Shown here: positions 12,278 to 23,900 of the stretch, piece after piece
Numbering within the stretch: the first letter of the stretch is position 1
How the letters are laid out: every line of letters begins with the position of its first letter
Source of the DNA: Closterium sp. Naga37s-1
Taxonomy: Eukaryota; Streptophyta; Zygnematophyceae; Desmidiales; Closteriaceae
Direction of reading: 5' to 3'
Assembly (NCBI GenBank): GCA_947471745.1
Contig: CANJKZ010000530.1
Coordinates: forward strand, 286,501 to 350,500
DNA length: 64,000 nt
The notes under the pieces: model-generated
Databases searched by the model: none
What the model saw: only the letters and a program-made list of their open reading frames with translations
Told to the model about the DNA's origin: nothing
Position numbers and translations under genes: made by a program

Positions 12278-14046
12278 CTGAGTGTTCCTCTCATGAAAAC
12301 AAGGAAAGAATGGTAACCTCTAGACCAGAAGAACCCAGGGGAGGATGTGGATGTGGCTATGCTTTGGGGTATGTGATAAATGTGAGCCAGACGAAGAAGG
12401 AAGAGCCGTTGCGTGCACTGAATGCATGTGTGGTTTGGTGTGGGTATGGCTTTCTGCACTGTGCCGAACCGGTTGGGTTTGGTCTATGGCGGAAGTGCGT
12501 ACGGCTGCCGAACCTGATTTGTGATGCGAGCCTACGGTTCAACGACACTTCAGTTGGTCTGGAGGACCAGCCAGCTGGGATGAGGGCACTATGCGAAATT
12601 TTGCGAAGGAATTTGGCGATTCTACAGACCTGGACACAGTCACATGGAACTGACCCACCCCTGCCTTGTGGCTGTGGTCAGCCCGTGGCGTTGCAGCGGA
12701 GTTCTCGTGGTCTGGTTGGTTCATTTGCTCCCGTTCGGAAATGGTTTTGTCCCGTCACGTCGATATCAATGTTCTTGCGCAAATAGCGGCTTCGTAGCCC
12801 TGTTCGGCAGGCGCATGAGCATCTAGGCTCGAGTTTGGGCTCTGGTTCGGGAGTGGTGCAACTTACGAGACTGTACGGCTCGGGATTTGACAATTTGTTG
12901 CTGGCAAGATGTTTCGTTCAATGAACCTTCGCCTCTCAACTGTCCGGGCTGCCCTGCTTGCTAGGTATGGATCAAAACTTTCCTTGACCAATATCGACCC
13001 ATCCTCCCTGAAAACCTACCAATGAACAACCTGGCGAATCTTCAATGCTGCCCCGCATCAGTGATGCGCGCATGCACGCATCAGTGATGCGTCGGTTTGC
13101 CAGGGTAGGATGGTTCCAGGAACGAGGTTTCGGCCCCCAAACCGGGGGCCAAAATGACCGTTCGGCAGTCATTCAGCGTCAGTTCGCTTCGGTGCTCATG
13201 CGCCTATACCGGACCTTGATAGCCGATCAAGCGCTTATCTCCGAAGCATCTCGATTGGTCATTCCACTGAAGCCCATTTCCGAGCCTGTGCTCATGCGCC
13301 TGCCGAGTACAGCTCTGTTACCCTTCTCGGCATCTCATCAAACCACTCCGGAACTTCGGAATTACGCCTTTCAGAATCCAGCGAGGACGTACTTTCTGGC
13401 GGACCCGCCCGTTACACTCACGCGTCGTATCGTGGAAGCAACTCTGGGTGCTGAAAGCACCTGTGTTAACGGCGGACATCCCTCAAACTCCACTTTCTCC
13501 GACCCCTCTAAAGGTCACGAAAACGACTCACCTTGAAGTCTACACCATGAGTTTGTGTCAATAAAGCATCACATAGAAACATAGGTTAGCATAAAAAACA
13601 TCAAGCCACTCCGTTCAGGTCATCTGAGATACAGCAGGTGAGAATACTCCTGGTCCATTGTTGGGCTTCACCAGTCTCGCCTCGCCTCCACAAAATTTCC
13701 TTTCATGCATTTTCGAGTGTTGGAAGAACCTTGAGGCAGCACCTAACTTGATTTGGCATTTCCATTTTACGTATGTCTCCACAAGATTTTTGTAACAAAC
13801 TTGTGAATCATTTCCATGACCTCCGTTCATGCAGTTTGGATTGCAGGAGCTCATGCGACAGCACTGAGTCAAGGAGTGCACTCCCCCCACGCCTCCACAT
13901 CTTCTCGCACCAATCAGAAACCTCCACCTGGGCATTCCAAGACCCAATAAAACGAGGTGTTGGTCAGGAAAAACGGCCATGAAACATTCTCAGCTAAAAG
14001 GCAACAGGAAAAACACCACACAATAAGCGATTATGATCTACCGTAC
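12278..14046. other. Spacer between genes A and B, possible last exon of gene B
   Basis: This separates the inferred start of gene A from the last well-supported exon of gene B (minus strand). Open frames of 120-180 codons on either strand have no recognisable features. One candidate terminal exon of gene B is 13820-13767 on the minus strand: in phase, about 17 codons then TAA, but behind a weak acceptor. I cannot confirm it. Confidence 0.4.
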
Positions 14047-14300
14047 CTCGAGGAATGGCTTGTTGGAGAGGAATTGGCCATCCACAGTGTACTCTCGATC
14101 GCCCAAGTCCACCACGAGAGCAAGAGGCGAAGAGTCCACACACGACGACAGCTCCACTTCTAGTGCTGCTGCCCCTGCTATGACACCTTTGGCTGGCCCT
14201 GGTGGTCCTGCTAGGCTTCCTTTGGCTGCCCCTGTATCATCCCCCTCTCCTCCTGCCCCTGTGCCTGCTGTGGGCGGTTTCTTGCTCATGCTGGAAATCG
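14047..14300 (-). other. Gene B exon: C-terminal half of Plus3 domain
   Basis: This 254-nt exon lies between a CTCTGCAG acceptor and a GTACGG donor. It completes the split codon of the previous exon. It begins with a Gly/Pro/Ala-rich stretch of about 45 residues and ends with LVVDLGDREYTV...FLSNKPFLE. That matches the end of plant Plus3 domains, where a pattern like I.V..G.....V...YVSN..FLE is typical. The low-complexity insertion falls inside the domain. Confidence 0.7.
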
Positions 14301-17300
14301 CTGCAGAGGAGGAAGCAGCAAGAGCGAGAGCGAGAGAGACACGGGATGGATGTGTGGTGTGAACAGATGGGATGTGGTGGCACCGTTTTTAAGGTGAGCA
14401 GGACATACAGGAGGGTAGTCATCCTATTTCGTATTGTCACATTCTCACTCCCTCTCACTCCCTCCAAAACTTAGAAGACATGTGGGACAACGACGGGTTC
14501 TCTGTTTGTTTCTTTGGTAGACTCAAAAATAGCTTGAAGAGACATGTGGGACAATGGGTTCTTTGGTTTGTGAGACATCGGACTGACAAAACGCGCATCA
14601 GTATACTACTTTTGAGACGTCTCAAAACTCACTCTTTTCCTCCAGGATTTTGAAGACGTGTGGGACAATGGGTTCTTTGGTTTGAGAGACATCGGACACA
14701 CAAAAACGCGCATGGGACATCACCCAGCACGCACCTGTGATTCGTCCCATGCAGTACCCTGTGCCCCCCATGTGCTCGCCCTTCCTGCCCAGCCGCAGCC
14801 GCAAAAAGCATCCCATTGCCTGTGCTGACAGCTCGCCCTGCGCCTGCCACCTGCCATGGGGAAACGGTAGACAGCAGAGAGAATGAATGGGAAGGGTGAA
14901 TCAGGGATGGCAAGAAATGGGAGGGGCCTGAAAAGGAGATTTAGAGGGAGCAAGAAACACCCCATTGCCTGCGCTGACAGCTCGCTCTGCTCCTGCCACC
15001 TGCCATGCGGGGAGATGGTAAGCAGCAGAGGATAATAGCACACAGTGCAGTGAACAGGGCGGGAAAGGGAGAGGACGGGGTAAGGTGACTTGTGAGTCAA
15101 CTCAGAAAGCAGAGCGCAAGCACACACCATGCACAGTGCACAACGTCACAAGCAATGGGACGGGTCAGATGAGTATGTCAAGGAAATGGGAGGCACCCCT
15201 CTGCCTCGAACCCCAGCCCGCCCTGCCCCCTGCCCCCTGCCCCCTGCCCCCTGCCCCCTCCCCCTGCCCCCTGCCCCCTGCCCCCTGCCCCCTGCCCCCT
15301 GCCCCCTGCCCCCTGCCCCCTGCCCCCTGCCCCCTGCCCCCTGCCCCCTGCCCCTTGCTCCCTGCCCACTGCCACCCAGCCCACTCATGTCCTTCTGACC
15401 AACAATTGTTTTCTCCACCACACACACACCTCTGGAAGTCTCTTCTGGACAGGCGAGCCCCCTCCACCGCCTCTAATAGCACAGCAGGCAGATTCGCTCC
15501 TTCTCCCTCTCCTCCTCCTCCTCCTCCTCCTCCTCCTCCTCCTCCTCCTCCTCCTCCTCCTCCTCCTCCTCCTCCTCCTCCTCCTCTTTCCCCCACACCT
15601 GCCCCTCGTCGCTCCCTTGCCTGTCCACCTTTCTTCCCTTCCTCCCCATTCTCCTGCCAAACCTCCCCACCTTGACCCCACTGCTTCCGAGTCTGCTGCC
15701 GAGCCTCGGGCGTCCGAGCCTGCTGAGTGCCTGCGAGCAGCCACGCCCACTCATACACCGAAGCTGGTGCCAAAGCCGATGCCGAACCTGGCGCCGGAGC
15801 TGCTGCCGAGCCTGATGCCAAAGCAAGAGGGTCGCCGGAATGGCAACCTTGCTCTGGTTGATGTGTACCTTCTTCTATGAGGCCCAGAGCATGAGGGTAA
15901 GGAGAATGAGGGAGGGGAACATGAGGGGGAGGAGGGGTGACGGGGGAGAAAGTGAGAGGGGAGAAAGTGGTAGGGCCTGTCTCAGCTACCTTTGGAACCT
16001 GATGGTTTACTGGTGTCTTCTCAACATCCATGGCTGCTGCTGCTGCTTCTGCCACTTCACCTGCTCCTGCTCCGGCTGCTGCTGCTGTTTCTTCTTCTGT
16101 TGCTGCTGCTGAAGCAGCTGCTTTTGCTCCTGCTACGACTGCTGCTGCCATATGAACACGGTCTGCAGTGGTGGCGGCACCACCCGCAGCACCATCCACA
16201 GCAACAATACCAACAGCAGCAGTGCCAGCAGCAACAGTGTCATACATAGAGTAACAAGAAGGCAGAGCAGGGGGAAGCGGCGGGACAGCAGCGGGAGGAA
16301 GAGCGGAGGGAGAGAATGCAATTACTGCAAGCTCCTTCGGAGCAGAAGGTATAGGAGCAGCGAGAGCAGGGAGAGCGGGAACAACAGGGGGAGTGGGAGC
16401 GACAGGAAGGGTGAGGGCAGCAAGGAGTGTGGGTTTGGCAGGAGGGATGGGGGCGTCAGGGGGAGTGGGAGCGACAGGCAAGGTATGGACGGCAGCGGGG
16501 GAGGGTGGGGCAGCTATCTCAGGCCCGATCTGAAGTAAGCTCCGTTCCTCCATCAGCACTGCGCACTCTGCCGCCCAGTGGCCGCCGCCCACCCCGCACC
16601 AAAGACAAAAATGTGGCTCCGCTTTTGTCCGTCCCATCCTCCTCACCCGCTTCACCCCCCTCACCATCCTCACCACCCCCACCATCCCCTCACTCTCCAC
16701 ACTCTTGCACTCCGCGTCTCCCCCACCACCCCCCTCACTCCCTTTACCCTTGTCTCGGCACTCTCTCCTCCTCCCCTCCTCCAGCCCTGCTCCCTCCTCC
16801 CCTCCTCGCATCTCCTCCTTCCCACTCCCCTCTTCGCCCCGTCCTTCCTCCAATTCTTTTCCCTCCCTCCCTTCTTCCCCTTCCCCTTCCCCATTACTCC
16901 GACATCCTCCCACCAAAACTCCTCCCAACACCTCTCCACCACTCTCAACCCAGTCACACAGCCGAGCAACCAGCACAAGCACCTCTCCATCACAGGTTTC
17001 AGAGCAGCTCAGTACAGTGTGCCCCACCGCCCCACAGAACATGCACTGCGGAGGGCCAATTACAATCTCATTCCCAGTCCCAATGCCATCCCCAGCTTTG
17101 ACCGCCAACTCCTCCTGGTGTTCAGTTCTCAAAGTTCTCCTGGTAGGATTAACCAGGTCCCGCGATTCTCCCTGCTCCTCCTTTCCTTCTCTCTTATGCA
17201 TTCCCCCTTCCTCCTCCTGTCTTCTCTCCTCCCTCCTCTCGCCTTCCCTGTCCTCCACCTCCTCGCCCTCCTCCTCCGCCTCCTCTACCTCCTCCTTCTC

Positions 17301-17890
17301 CTCCTCCCCCGCCTCCTCCTTCTCTTTCTCCTCCTCCACCTCCCCCTCTACCCATCCAGACAAACCCAGGTCGCGCTCTTGCTGTCCAATCAGCTCATGC
17401 CACGTGGCAGCATCCTGAAGCCACGATCTGATAGCTGCCACGTTGGCAGAGTGGTGCGACCAGCTGAGAGACTGGGGCCCAGGAGAGGGAAGGAGAGAAG
17501 GTGGGGAGAGGGGGCTATTGAGGGGGAGGTGGGGAGGTGGGGAGAGGGGGCTATTGAGGGGGAGGTGGGGAGGTGGGGAGAAGTCAGTGCCGAAATGAGG
17601 TGGCTGATTTGCCTCAGCTGAGGGCGGAGGAGGCGGGGAGGGAGAGGGAGGAAGCTGTAGGTTTGGACGCTGAGGGCTGAAGGGAGCAGCAGGAGCAGCA
17701 GCAGGAGCAGTAGGAGCAGCAGCAGGAGCAAGAGCAGGAGCAGCAGCAGCAGCAGCAGAAGCAGAAGGAGCATTAACAAGAACAGCAGCAGCGGACTCAG
17801 GAGCCGGAGCAGGAGCATGAGCAGCAGCTGCACCACCAGCACCACCATCACCGAGAGAAGCAGCAGCACCAGCAGCAGCTGCTACATCAT

Positions 17891-17922
<32 letters not shown>

Positions 17923-20900
17923 GCTAGATCAGCAGCACAGTCAGAAGCATCACCAGGTGCATTGTCAGCGGCAGCTGGCAGCATATCAACATCATCCACA
18001 GAGCCCGCCTCAACGGAGTGTGAGGCCCTGGCGCCCTCCTGCTCCTCGTCCAACACTGCCCTCCGCGCCACTGCCCTTGCTATCAAACACGCCCTCTCCA
18101 CCAATCCACCCTGCTCGCCCTCTCCCTCTCCATATTGCTCCCCACCGCAGCCGCCACCAGCAGCATCAGCACCAGTACCAGCACCGGTACCAGCTCCAGC
18201 ACCAGCGCCAGCGCCAGCGCCAGCACCGGCAGCATCACCACCACCAGCGCCAACAGCAGCATCAGCACCAGCAGCAGCAGCACCACCACCAGCACCACCA
18301 CCACCACCACCACCAGCACATCTCCTCTGCCTTTTGCCTCTGCGTTTCCTGCTCCACACCTTCCCAGGCGCCACCCTCTTCTGTGCAGAGGCACCAGCGC
18401 ACCGGCTAGCTGCAAACATCGAGTCTGAAGCTGCCGCTCCCGCTCCTGCTCCTGCTGCTGTTCCAGCGCCCGCACCCGCTCCCACTGGTGCTGCTGGTGG
18501 TGCACGGACGCACGATCCTGCTGCCTCTACTGCCCTCCTCCTTGACGGTTGGCGCCTGCCTGTGAGGAACGGAGCGAATCGAGGCATGCTTGCTACGACG
18601 TGCCTCGCCGCTTCTGCTGCTTCTGCTGCACACACTACCTGTTGCTGCTCATCGTGCTGCTCTCGCTCTTGCTGCTCCTGCTCCTGCTGCTGACGCATTT
18701 CGTTTCCACAACCCGTAAGACCACCTCCCACGTACCCCGCTGCCCCAACCTGTTGCACTCCTCCCACCACATCCCGCCCACCTGCGCCCAAACCTGCCAG
18801 CTGATGTGGTGCTGCTAGTAATAGACCCTGCTCCCCTCCCCTCCTCCCAACCCCCCCCCTCTCTCCCTGCTTTGCCCAGTGCCAAACGAGGCCCGATCAG
18901 CCGCTCTATCCAGCTCGCCCCGTTTCCCCTCTCCACCGAACCCCTCCCCCCGCTTCCCCTTCCCCCGCTTTCCCTCCTCCCACCTCCACCGCTTCTCACT
19001 CCCACTGCTTCCGCAGCAGCCCCTTCCCCTTCCCCCGATCCTGCTCCTGCCCTTGTGACCCCAGGAGGAGGCTCTACCCCCACTGCAGCAGGGGGAGGCT
19101 CTATCTGTTGATCATCTGTGCCCTGTTCCGTCACCACGCCCAGGCCGCTGCCGCCCAGGCCACTGCCGCCCAAACCGCTTCCACCCAAACCGCTGCCGCC
19201 CAGACCGCTGCCGCCCAATCCGCTGCCACCACCCAAAACGCCTGAAACACCACCACGAATGCCACCTGACGACCCAGCTGCAACACCGCCTGTGATTCCA
19301 CCTGAAGCACCACCTGCGATTCCACCTGAAGGCCCACCCAAAATTCCAAGAAACCCTAAATCAGGGACAGGGCAGCTGTTGCTCCCCACCCCTCCGCTGC
19401 CACTGTTGGCATGCCTCCGCCCATATCCTCCAATGCCCCTTCCCTCGCCCCCTCCCCATCCTATGGCCCCTCCCCGGCCCACGCCCCCGTCTCCGCTCAG
19501 CAACCCAGGCCCTTCCACGCCCCCTTGCCCCCTCACGTTGTTCCCCGCCACTTCCCCCCCCACATGGTTTCTCACAGGCGAGAACTGCAGAGGACTCTGT
19601 CCCAGTCTCGTCCCCGCCTCCCCCCTCCGTCCCCTGCCTCCTACCACCACCCCCTGGCCCCCTCCTCTTCCCCCACCCGATTCCCTCTGCTGACTGCTCC
19701 TGCTTATCCTCCTCCTCCTCCTCCTCGTCCTCGCCTCCGCACTCCCTCTGCTGCTCCCTCCCGAGCTCCCGCCGTCCCTCCCCTGCAGCAGCCGCAGCAC
19801 GAGCATATCCCTCTCCCTCCACCCTCTAGGCCAAACGCCACTAACGCCCCTAACGCCACTAACGCCCCTGACGTCCCTAACGCCCCTAGCGTCCCTAATG
19901 TTCCTTACGCCTCTAACGCCCCTAATGTCCCAAACGCTTGTAACACCCCTCTGCCTCTCGTCCCTGCCCCTCTGCCTCTCCGCCCTCTCCCCTCCCTCCT
20001 GCCCCTCCTCTCTCCTCCTCCCATCCCATCCGCTCCCCTCCTCCCCCGTGGCGAACTCACTGCTCCCACCCTCCCCTTCATCAGCTGTGAAGCTCCCCTG
20101 GGAGGTCCATCCCTCGCCCTCCCCTAGACTCTCCCTCAGATGCATCAACAGAGGCCCTGTGGGGACCTCGCCCTCTCCTTCCCTACGCGCTCTCCCTCCC
20201 ACTCCTCCCACTCTCCCAACTTCTTCCAAACCCCCCGCCACCCCCACTGCCCCGCCTTGCACCTGCTGCCAAAACCCTGGCATTCTAAACGCCCGCCCCT
20301 GCCGCCCCTCGCCTCCTTGAAAACCCAACTGCGGCCGCCACAGCCCCTGCTGCTGCCACTGCTGTCCCTGCTGCCGCTGCTGTCCCTGCTGCCGTTGCTG
20401 CCGCTGCTGCCCGTGCTGCCCCTGCTGCCGTTGCTGCCGCTGCTGCCGCTGCTGCTGTGCACCTGTGAGTGCCATAGGCCCAGGAACAGAAAGCTGGTCC
20501 TCTGACTCTGCTGCCGCTGCCACTGCCAGTGCGTGCTCTTCCAATCCCCCACTGTCGCCCGCTGGGACCTCTATGGGCTCTGGTCTCGCTCTTGGCCGAC
20601 GTGTCGTGGTAAAGAGGGGAGCCACGGCAGGTGTGGGAGCGGATGCAGCAAGTGCAGCTGCCGCTGCCATTGCCAGTGCGTGTTCGTCCGAGCCCCCGCT
20701 GGTGTCGCCTGCTGGGACCTCTATGGGCTCTGGTCTCGGCCTTGGGCGGCATGTTGTGGTGGGGTGGGGAGCCACGGCAGGGGTGGGAGCGGTGGCGACA
20801 AGTGTAGCTGCTGCTGCTGCCACTGCCAGTGCGTGCTCGTCTGATCCCCAAATGTCGCCCGCTGGGACCTCTATGGGCTCTAGCCTCGCTCTTGGCCGGC

Positions 20901-23900
20901 GTGTCGTGGTAGGGGGAAGAGCAGTGGCAGGAACAGGAACAGTGGCAGGGGTGAGAGCGGTGGCAGCAGTTGTTGCTGCTGCCGCTGCCACTGCCAGTGC
21001 GTGCTCGTCTGAACCCCCACTGCCGCCACCGCTCGTGTTGCCCGCTGGGACCTCTATGGGCTCTGGTCTCAGCCTTGGGCGACGTGTCGTGGCAGGGACA
21101 GGAGCAGTGGCAGGGGTGGGAGCAAGAGGAGCAGCAGGTGCACCGGCCGCAGCAGGTGAGATGGCAGCAGCAACGGGTGATCTGGCAACAGCAACGGGTG
21201 ATCTGGCAACAGCAACGGGTGATCTGGCAACAGCAACGGGTGATCTGGCAACAGCAACGGGTGATCTGGCAACAGCAACGGGTGATCTGGCAACAGCAAC
21301 GGGTGAGGTGGCAACAGCAACAGGTGAGGTGGCAGCAACTGGTGCAGGGGCAAGCGGAGGAGACACAGCAGAGGCAGTGCCTTCTACTGCCGAAAGATCC
21401 GTACCAGGCTGGACAGTAGGCACCCCAGCACGAGTGACAGGAGAAGGGGCAGCAGGAGCAACAGGAGAAACAGGAGGAACTGGAGGGACAGCAGAGACAG
21501 GAGGGACAGGAGGGACAGGGGAGGCAGGAGAGAGAGGAGAGAACGGAGAAACAGGTGGCATGGGTTCCTTAGGCTCGTTAGGCTGCTGACTGGATCCTCT
21601 GGTCTCATTAGGGTCACCAGGTTCAGCCAAAGAAGGCAGAAACGCAGGCAGTGCTGCGAATTGGGCAACTGCAAGGCAACCAGATGGCGCAACAGCAGCA
21701 GCAGAAGCAGAAGCAGCACTAGCACGGCATAGAGGAGAAGCAGCGCCCCCACTGCCACCATTTCCAGCAACAGCAACAGCAGCGTGCAACAACAGGGCAT
21801 CAGAAGGTGTGATTCGTGCCGGTTCCTGCACACCCCTCTCGAGCCCAGCAGGATTCGCAGCAACGCCAAGGCCAGCGCCAGAAGCACCATTGCCGTCCCT
21901 ATCACGAGCCCCACCCGCACTGCCGTCAGAAACCTTTCCATGACCCTTTCTCCCTGCCTTCTCTGCGTCAGCCACCGCAAGTTTGGGCCTTTTGGCACTT
22001 CCCTTTGTGACTAAAACTGCGGCACCAGCACCAGCACCAGCACCAGCACCAGCACCAGCACCAGCACCAGCACCAGCACAAACACCAGCAGTGTGCACGG
22101 GTGTCTCAAACTCCTTGCAGTTTCTTGGCTGGCTCACAGCCCGTGGTTGGCTTACCACCCTTGGTTGCCCTTCTTCCCTTGCCTCACCAACTCTTTGTTG
22201 CTGACCGACCGGTCTTGCCTGGCTCACAGCCCGGACCCACCCTCCAAACGATCCGCCAACTGCCTTCCTCTGCTGCCCCACTGAGCCTACTTGTGAGCCG
22301 CCTGGTCGGCACACAGAGCGGTTCAAATGGGTGCTGTGTGGCGGTTCGACAGCAGGAGACGGGTCGGCAGGACGAGGCAAGTCGGGTTTCGTAGTGGTGG
22401 CGGTAGTGGGCAGGGCGGCAGCAGGAGAGGAAGGGGTTGGAGGGGTAGCGAGAGCAAGGGCTGTTTGCAGCAAAGGACCTGATGTATCCAGGACCGGTCC
22501 AGATGCAACGAATCTCGGGAGAGAGGTGTGACGTGTCATCTCAAGCACAAACTCGTCCCACTCGCCTCCTGCCTCCCCCCTCACACTCTCCCCCCTCGCA
22601 CCCTCCCCCTTCTCACCCTCCCCCCCTTTCCCACAACCACCACTCTCTTTCTCCCCACTCCCACTCCCCTCCCTCTCCACAACCCTGCGCTTCTCCATAC
22701 ATCCACCCGCCCGGCCTCTACTCGCAGACTCCGTATCTCCACCATTTATCCCTGTGACTGCCCCTGTCCCTGTCCCTGCCCTTGCCCTTGCCCTTGCCCC
22801 TGCCCCTGCCCCTGCCCCACCTTCGCCTCCCCCCCCACCTGTGCACCCGCGTTCTTCCCCTTCCGCGTCCTCGCCAAACGCCTGCCACCCGCACGACACA
22901 GGCACCTCAAGCCGCCGCGCCAGTCCCCCAGGCGGAGTTCCCGGGAGAGGGGTTCCAACAGGCGGAGTCCCCGCGGATGGAGCCCCCCCAGGCGGAGTTC
23001 CTGCAGGTCTCTTTCTCCGCTCCACACGTGACTCAGGCGATTTCTGACCCTGCAACTCCGCCCCCTGCTCCCCCTGACTCCCCTCCCCAACCTGCCTCCC
23101 CTCCGCCCCCTGTTCCCCCTGCTCCCCCTGCTCCCCCTGCTCCTCCAGCTGCCGCTTCCTGCTGCTTTGACTAAACGCACAGCCGCTGGACTGTTGTTTT
23201 CTTGACTCTAGAACGTAATCACTCGTCCTGCTCGGGTGATTGTGAACCTTCCATGTGCTTGAGTCTCTACCATCCTCCCTCCTTCCCCCGGCCTCCGCAG
23301 TTCCGCCTGCTACTCTTCCACCAGCAGGCCCCCCTCCCCTTTCTCCTCCCCAGACGTTCCCCCAAACGCCCGCGCGCCCATGCCCGTCCCCTTCCGCCAG
23401 CGCCCTTCCGCCCATGCCACCACCTCCCCCCGCGCCCTCCACTATGTACGACAGACCGTAATCCCCTTCCCCTCGCCCGCCGCTCCCCCACCCGCCGCTC
23501 TTCCCCCTGCTGCTCGAGCTCCCGCTTCCCGCTCCCCCTGTTCCACGCTCGCCCCTCCGCTCCCCTTTCTGAAGCCCCTGCTCACCGGCGGAACCAGGCG
23601 CGGGGGCGGAAGGAACGCCTCCGCGCGCAGAGGGGGAACAAAGGCCTCCGCGCGCAGAGGCGGAGAGCGACCGGGACCCTGATCTTGACCCGGGCTGCGG
23701 TATCTTGAACTCGCCCCCTCTAACCCGCGGACCCGCGGACTCCCTCCCCTCGCTCCGCTCCCCGCGCGAGGTACCCGCGCTGCCTAACCCCCTGCAAACT
23801 GGCGGACCAGGGGCCTTGAGAATACTCCGAGGCGGGTAACTTGAGATCCCAAGGCCGGGGCGGCTGCAGCTCCTACTCCGTCCTACACTTGGCGGCGGAT

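Noticed and set aside
12241..12786. Plus-strand 181-codon frame
   Set aside because: No recognisable domain. It overlaps gene A's exon 1 on the other strand and has no splice or composition support.
13045..13536. Plus-strand 163-codon frame
   Set aside because: No conserved motif was found. It could be chance in GC-rich DNA.
14047..14300. Independent small gene beginning MSKKPPTAG
   Set aside because: The segment fits as an in-phase Plus3 exon with acceptor and donor, and the ATG is internal.
3396..14300. Genes A and B as one continuous gene
   Set aside because: Gene A has its own plausible start exon, and no phase-consistent exon links 14047 to 12277. I cannot exclude it fully.
20465..21589. 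Plus-strand 374-codon frame rich in Ala/Thr/Gly
   Set aside because: It lies antisense to gene B's coding repeats, and the minus frame has the conserved peptide units.
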